64,000 nt of DNA from Propionispora hippei DSM 15287 (GTDB lineage Bacteria; Bacillota; Negativicutes; Propionisporales; Propionisporaceae), in contig NZ_FQZD01000017.1 in NCBI RefSeq assembly GCF_900141835.1, positions 1-64,000 on the forward strand, read 5' to 3'. The notes beneath the pieces are model-generated. The model was not told the DNA's origin and searched no databases. It saw nothing but the letters and a program-made list of their open reading frames with translations. This document shows positions 59,964-64,000 of this stretch, piece by piece (the stretch's first letter is position 1; each line of letters begins with the position of its first letter). The translations under genes were made by a program, and so were the position numbers.

Positions 59964-61580
59964 ATGAATGAATTAATCGAAGAGACAAGAAAGCGGCGCA
60001 CCTATGCCATTATATCTCATCCTGACGCCGGTAAAACAACCCTTACGGAAAAATTACTGCTGTACGGAGGTGCCATTCGTCTGGCCGGATCGGTAAAGGC
60101 CCGTAAAGCGCAGAAACACGCCGTTTCCGACTGGATGGAAATTGAAAAGCAAAGAGGAATTTCAGTTACCTCCAGCGTGCTGCAATTTGATTATAACGGA
60201 TACCGGATTAATATTCTGGATACTCCCGGTCATCAGGATTTTAGTGAGGATACTTACCGCACCTTGATGGCCGCTGATAGTGCCGTCATGTTGATTGACG
60301 TGGCCAAAGGCGTTGAGGAACAGACGAAAAAACTGTTCTATGTCTGCAAGCAACGGGGCATCCCGGTATTTACCTTTGTCAACAAGCTCGACCGGTATGG
60401 GAAAAATCCTTTTGAGTTGATGGAAGAAATTGAGAATGTATTAGGTATACGGGCTTATCCGATGAACTGGCCGGTTGGTGTGGACGGCGACTACCAGGGT
60501 GTGTATAATCGCAAGTTGGCCCGGATCGAGCTGTTTGAGGGCAAGGGAAATCATGGCAGTACGGCCATGGCCTCTAAGGCAGGAGATGTTCATGATCCGG
60601 AATTTAAAGCCCTTTTGGGGGAAACCATACATAACGCTCTTTGCGAGGATATTGAACTGCTGGATATGGCTGGTGATCAGTTTGATTTTGCCAAAGTTAA
60701 GTCGGGTGAGCTGACCCCCATGTTCTTTGGCAGTGCCATGACGAATTTTGGAGTTCAGAGTTTCCTGGAAGAGTTTCTGCAGTTAGCGCCGGAGCCGGCA
60801 CCCCGCTTGTCTTCACAAGGTGAGATCAAGCCTGATGGGGAAGAATTTTCTGCCTTTGTTTTTAAAATCCAGGCCAATATGAATCCGGCCCACCGGGATC
60901 GCCTGGCCTTTATCCGGATTTGCTCCGGCAAGTTTACCCGTGGCATGGAAGTGCTGCATGTGCAGTCGGGCAAACCGATCAAGCTGGCTCAGCCGCAGCA
61001 GTTTTTGGCGCAGGAACGGGCTATTATTGAGGAAGCCTATCCCGGCGATATTATCGGCTTGTTTGATCCGGGCATTTTCGGTATCGGCGATACCTTATGC
61101 CCGCTTGGCCGCGACTTTACCTTTCAGGATTTTCCGGTGTTTCCGCCGGAACAGTTTGCCCGGGTGCAGGCAAAGGACACCATGAAGCGCAAGCAATTTG
61201 TTAAGGGAATGACTCAGCTTACCCAGGAAGGCGCCGTGCAGGTTTTCCGGCAGCCCGACAGTGCAGTGGAGTCCTTTGTCATCGGCACGGTGGGCAGTCT
61301 GCAGTTTGAAGTGCTGGAATACCGGCTGAAAAATGAGTACGGCGTTACCATCATCATGGACCGGCTTCCCTTTGGCGTAGCCCGCTGGCTGGCCGGCAGT
61401 GAAGCGGATATCAAGGCTATCAAGAGTATGGACAGCGGGTTGCTGGTCCAGGATATTAAAGACCGTCCGGTGGCTTTGATTAACAATGTGTGGTCGCTGA
61501 ACTGGATTATGGAACGCAATCCGAATATACGGTTTTTGACGGTGCCTGAGGATTCACGCAGCATTGAAGAAGGAAATTAA
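59964..61580 (+). CDS. prfC: Peptide chain release factor 3
   Basis: A 538-residue translational GTPase that recycles RF1/RF2 after termination. G1 HPDAGKTT, the switch II segment DTPGHQDF, G4 NKLD, and the RF3-specific KARKAQKHAVSDWMEIEKQRGISV are intact, as are domain II/III segments ending in FLTVPEDSRSIEEG. ATG 59964 gives the standard length; GGGAGG lies somewhat far (14 bases) upstream, and TTG 59937 is an in-frame alternative. Confidence 0.95.
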   Translation: MNELIEETRKRRTYAIISHPDAGKTTLTEKLLLYGGAIRLAGSVKARKAQKHAVSDWMEIEKQRGISVTSSVLQFDYNGYRINILDTPGHQDFSEDTYRTLMAADSAVMLIDVAKGVEEQTKKLFYVCKQRGIPVFTFVNKLDRYGKNPFELMEEIENVLGIRAYPMNWPVGVDGDYQGVYNRKLARIELFEGKGNHGSTAMASKAGDVHDPEFKALLGETIHNALCEDIELLDMAGDQFDFAKVKSGELTPMFFGSAMTNFGVQSFLEEFLQLAPEPAPRLSSQGEIKPDGEEFSAFVFKIQANMNPAHRDRLAFIRICSGKFTRGMEVLHVQSGKPIKLAQPQQFLAQERAIIEEAYPGDIIGLFDPGIFGIGDTLCPLGRDFTFQDFPVFPPEQFARVQAKDTMKRKQFVKGMTQLTQEGAVQVFRQPDSAVESFVIGTVGSLQFEVLEYRLKNEYGVTIIMDRLPFGVARWLAGSEADIKAIKSMDSGLLVQDIKDRPVALINNVWSLNWIMERNPNIRFLTVPEDSRSIEEGN

Positions 61581-61673
61581 AACACGGCCTGGCGAAAGTG
61601 TATAAGGTATGCGCAGGTGGCTTGACCTGCGTACGATGAACAGTGTGCAAGGGAATGAGAGGAGGCTGGTTTC

Positions 61674-62531
61674 ATGTTGAAGGATTTATGGGCTGTCCGG
61701 GAGGCGGTAAGAGAAAAGAATCCGCTGGTTTATAACATTACCAACACCGTGGTGACTAATTTTACGGCAAATGTCCTTTTGGCGGCAGGAGCTTCACCTA
61801 TTATGTCGGAGGGGGCTGCGGAAGCAGAGGACTTGGCGAGAATTTGCAGCGTGCTGGTATTGAATATCGGGACATTGCATACCCGGCAGATAGGGTATTG
61901 TCTAAAGGCCGGTGAATATGCCAATAAATTTCAAAAGCCAGTTGTCCTCGATCCGGTGGGGGTGGGAGCCACCGCCTATCGCAATGTCACCGCCGGACAA
62001 ATTCTGCAGGATGTCCGGGTTGCCCTGATTCGCGGCAATTACGGTGAAATTGGTTTTATTGCCGGGACGGCGGGACAAGTTAAGGGGGTTGACAGTGCAG
62101 ACTCCGGCCTTGACTTGCCAGCAGTGAAAAAGATGGCTCAGGAGTACTCGACATTGGTGGCCGCCACCGGTGCCACCGATTACCTGACAGATGGACAGTC
62201 AGTAATGACCAATGCTACGGGACATGAACTGTTGCAAATGGTAACCGGTACAGGCTGCGCCTTAACTTCGCTTACCGGTGCTTTTCTGGCTGTGGCGGAC
62301 GAACCGCGGTTAGGTGTACTGGCTGCTTTGGCCTTTTATGGCGCTGCCGCCCGGAAAGCCGCAGAAAATAGCAAGGGGCCGGGCAGTTTTATGCCGAAGT
62401 TTTTGGACGCTTTGTATAATTTAAGCTATAAAGAGTTTAAGAAAGCGGCCGAAGACAAGGTGGCTCTGCTGACGGAGGCTGCTGCAGCCCCGGCGCCGCT
62501 GGAACCGTCGGCTGAAGAAGGCGAGTTGTGA
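61674..62531 (+). CDS. thiM: Hydroxyethylthiazole kinase
   Basis: A 285-residue kinase that phosphorylates the thiazole alcohol for thiamine salvage. [55 protein letters not shown] and [17 protein letters not shown] (catalytic Cys) are all present. A C-terminal tail of about 20 residues rich in Ala, Pro and Glu is extra compared with typical ThiM (about 265). No other thiamine gene and no TPP riboswitch are seen. It overlaps the CYTH gene by 4 bases. Confidence 0.93.
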   Translation: MLKDLWAVREAVREKNPLVYNITNTVVTNFTANVLLAAGASPIMSEGAAEAEDLARICSVLVLNIGTLHTRQIGYCLKAGEYANKFQKPVVLDPVGVGATAYRNVTAGQILQDVRVALIRGNYGEIGFIAGTAGQVKGVDSADSGLDLPAVKKMAQEYSTLVAATGATDYLTDGQSVMTNATGHELLQMVTGTGCALTSLTGAFLAVADEPRLGVLAALAFYGAAARKAAENSKGPGSFMPKFLDALYNLSYKEFKKAAEDKVALLTEAAAAPAPLEPSAEEGEL

Positions 62532-63340
62532 ACGAAAGGCTGACAGAAGAAACCATGACAAGTGACACGGAAGTCGAATTAAAGCTGCGGCTTAGCGATG
62601 CAGACGGCTGGAAGGCAGTGCTGGCGGATGATTTCTTACGACACATGGCTGCTGAACCGGAGTGGCGGCGGGATATGCTGCAAGCCGTTTATTATGATAC
62701 CGCAGGCGGTGAGCTGCGTAAAAGGCGGCTGACCTACCGTATCCGGCAGGAGTCGGGACAATGGATGGCTACGGTCAAGGGAGGCGGTGCGGCGACGGGC
62801 GGCTTGCACCGGCGGCAGGAGTGGAATGTTCCGGTAGACGGTCCGGCAGTAGACCTTACGGTTTTCAAGCACAGTCCGGCCGGAGCTTTGCTGGCGGAAG
62901 CTATTGGGGGTGCGCAGCTACTCCCCTTATGCAGTACCGTGTTTGAACGGCACATGCTGCATGTCGAACGGGCCGGTCACACCGGTATCGAAGTGGCGGC
63001 CGACCGGGGCGAGATTGTCGCCGGCGGCAAACGGGCGCCGATTCTGGAACTGGAGCTGGAGCTGAAAAGTGGGCAGCCGGCCGAAGTTCTCCGGTTGGGG
63101 GCTGCATTAGTCCGCCGCTACCCGCTGGTGCTGGAATCGAGCAGCAAATACCACCGGGCCCTGCTATTGGCCGGTCTGGCGGAACCACCGGAGGTGCCGT
63201 CACCGGAGCAACGGACAGCGGCTATGCTTGTCCATTTGCAGGCCTTATTGGATGGCTGCGCCGGACATCCGCTGACGACGCGTGGTGTCCTGCAGGCGGA
63301 AATTGCCTCACTTTTGGATTTATGGGCTAAATTACTGTAA
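62528..63340 (+). CDS. CYTH domain protein (triphosphatase-like)
   Basis: A 270-residue protein. EVELKLRL near the start is the E-x-E-x-K signature of CYTH triphosphate tunnel enzymes; [42 protein letters not shown] and SSKYHRAL complete the tunnel. It likely hydrolyses inorganic triphosphate or thiamine triphosphate; the thiM neighbour makes the latter worth considering. The last 70 residues are helical and not part of CYTH; a full CHAD domain is absent. GTG 62528 is used; ATG 62555 is the alternative. Confidence 0.85.
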   Translation: MNERLTEETMTSDTEVELKLRLSDADGWKAVLADDFLRHMAAEPEWRRDMLQAVYYDTAGGELRKRRLTYRIRQESGQWMATVKGGGAATGGLHRRQEWNVPVDGPAVDLTVFKHSPAGALLAEAIGGAQLLPLCSTVFERHMLHVERAGHTGIEVAADRGEIVAGGKRAPILELELELKSGQPAEVLRLGAALVRRYPLVLESSSKYHRALLLAGLAEPPEVPSPEQRTAAMLVHLQALLDGCAGHPLTTRGVLQAEIASLLDLWAKLL

Positions 63341-63345
63341 ATTGG

Positions 63346-63381
63346 AAGACCTGCACGGTTAACTAAACCGGCAGGTCTTTG
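63346..63381 (+). terminator. Intrinsic terminator
   Basis: AAGACCTGC...GCAGGTCTT with an internal CGGTT/AACCG extension of the stem. Confidence 0.7.
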
Positions 63382-63427
63382 GCTTAACGATAAGACGGGA
63401 GTTTCCCGAAGCAAAGGAGGATTTGTG

Positions 63428-64000
63428 ATGCGGATTTTATACTATGACTGTTTTTGCGGAATTAGCGGCGATATGAATCTGGCGGCTTTACTGGACTTAG
63501 GCGTGGATGAGGCGTATGTGCGTCAGGAGCTGGCCAAGCTGGAGCTTGGCGGTGAATATGTTCTTGCCGTGGACCGGGCAATGAAACAGGGCATAACCGG
63601 CACACAGGTGAAGGTTCATTTGACAGCGGAACCCGAGACGGACGAAACAGGAGACCGGCATAGTCATAATCAGGGACATGGCGATCATCACCGTCACCAC
63701 GATCATCATCACCATCATCCTGGATCAGACCAGCATGAACATGGACATGAGCATGAGCATCACCACCATGAGCAGGAAGAGCATGCCCATCATCACCATG
63801 TGTTGTCAGCGGTAGCCGGGGAAGCGAGCCGGCCCCATGTGCACCGGAATCTGTATGATATTGAGCAGATTATCAATAACAGCCGCTTACCTGAGCGGGT
63901 CAAAGCGTTAAGTTGCCGGATGTTCCGGAAGATTGCAGCGGCGGAAGCCAAAGTCCACGGTAAGACGGTGGAAGAGGTTCATTTTCATGAGGTGGGGGCG
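63428..64000 (+). CDS. larC: Nickel-insertion protein LarC, N-terminal part
   Basis: An open frame of 191 codons runs off the window end. LYYDCFCGISGDMNLAALLDLG is the LarC (UPF0272) N-terminus, and HRNLYDIEQIINNSRLPERVK plus the final KVHGKTVEEVHFHEVGA are also conserved. Between residues about 78 and 125 lies an insert with over 30 histidines, a likely metal-storage loop. LarC inserts nickel into the pincer cofactor of lactate racemase and related enzymes. AAAGGAGG precedes the ATG. Confidence 0.9.
   Translation, partial: MRILYYDCFCGISGDMNLAALLDLGVDEAYVRQELAKLELGGEYVLAVDRAMKQGITGTQVKVHLTAEPETDETGDRHSHNQGHGDHHRHHDHHHHHPGSDQHEHGHEHEHHHHEQEEHAHHHHVLSAVAGEASRPHVHRNLYDIEQIINNSRLPERVKALSCRMFRKIAAAEAKVHGKTVEEVHFHEVGA

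Noticed and set aside
63658-63810. Tandem CATCAC/CATGAG-like repeats resembling a microsatellite or CRISPR-like array
   Set aside because: They are histidine codons within the LarC reading frame; no spacer structure.

Overview
The window reads as chromosomal DNA of an anaerobic, probably endospore-forming Negativicutes bacterium of the Sporomusaceae type. This is an inference from gene content: a two-subunit class I fumarase beside a three-subunit fumarate reductase, paired 2-hydroxyacyl-CoA-dehydratase-like and activase genes, lysine and manganese riboswitches, Spo0A-box-like sites, tandem DUF445 genes, and strong AAGGAGG-type ribosome sites throughout. No phage, plasmid or CRISPR locus is visible. 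Mobile DNA is limited to the 3' end of an IS200/IS605 transposase and several families of short palindromic repeats.

Layout. 1-350: IS200-like remnant. 0.4-2.5 kb (minus): LysE exporter with an Lrp regulator, then a GntR/UTRA regulator. 2.6-6.9 kb (plus): four sugar-phosphate genes (Rpe, variant RpiB, AlsE-like epimerase, fructose-6-phosphate aldolase) behind a promoter carrying a likely GntR operator, then a ROK regulator. 7.0-9.0 kb: niacin regulator NiaR and a niacin-type MFS transporter. 9.2-12.3 kb: tRNA-Arg and small unrelated genes. 12.8-14.9 kb: class II aldolase, archaeal-type triosephosphate isomerase and YjbQ. Then proC (minus). 16.2-21.3 kb: a LevR-type sigma-54 activator followed by galactitol-type PTS EIIA, EIIB and EIIC, with a sigma-54-like promoter and three repeats spaced exactly 20 bp upstream. 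21.8-26.2 kb: phosphohexomutase, a DapB-like reductase behind an attenuator-like leader, small proteins and a thioesterase. 26.5-34.5 kb: a long co-directional run (membrane-anchored unknown, F420-ligase-like protein, dehydratase-like subunit, activase, oxoprolinase-like ATPase, HDAC-fold protein with an added Cys-pair tail, then rph-rdgB-yfcE). 34.5-36.1 kb: lysine riboswitch and lysA. 36.6-41.3 kb: fumarase and fumarate reductase. 41.5-41.8 kb: tRNA-Pro, tRNA-Gly, tRNA-Arg. 42-49.6 kb: chemoreceptor, VirK/YbjX-like protein, membrane proteins, orphan histidine kinase. 49.7-55 kb: two Ppx/GppA paralogues and polyphosphate kinase. 55-64 kb: DUF441, manganese-riboswitch-controlled HtpX, two DUF445 proteins, release factor 3, ThiM, a CYTH protein and the start of larC.

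How it works together. The first 21 kb is dominated by phosphosugar isomerases, epimerases and aldolases plus one PTS, with three regulator types each having candidate binding sites; the substrate is not identifiable from sequence. The 36-41 kb block is the reductive branch malate-fumarate-succinate, typical of propionate- or succinate-forming fermenters. The polyphosphate block makes and degrades polyP and carries a palindromic pair of Spo0A-like boxes. The least explained parts are the 26.5-32.7 kb operon, the short repeat family scattered through the noncoding DNA, and the small-RNA-like locus at 24.5 kb.
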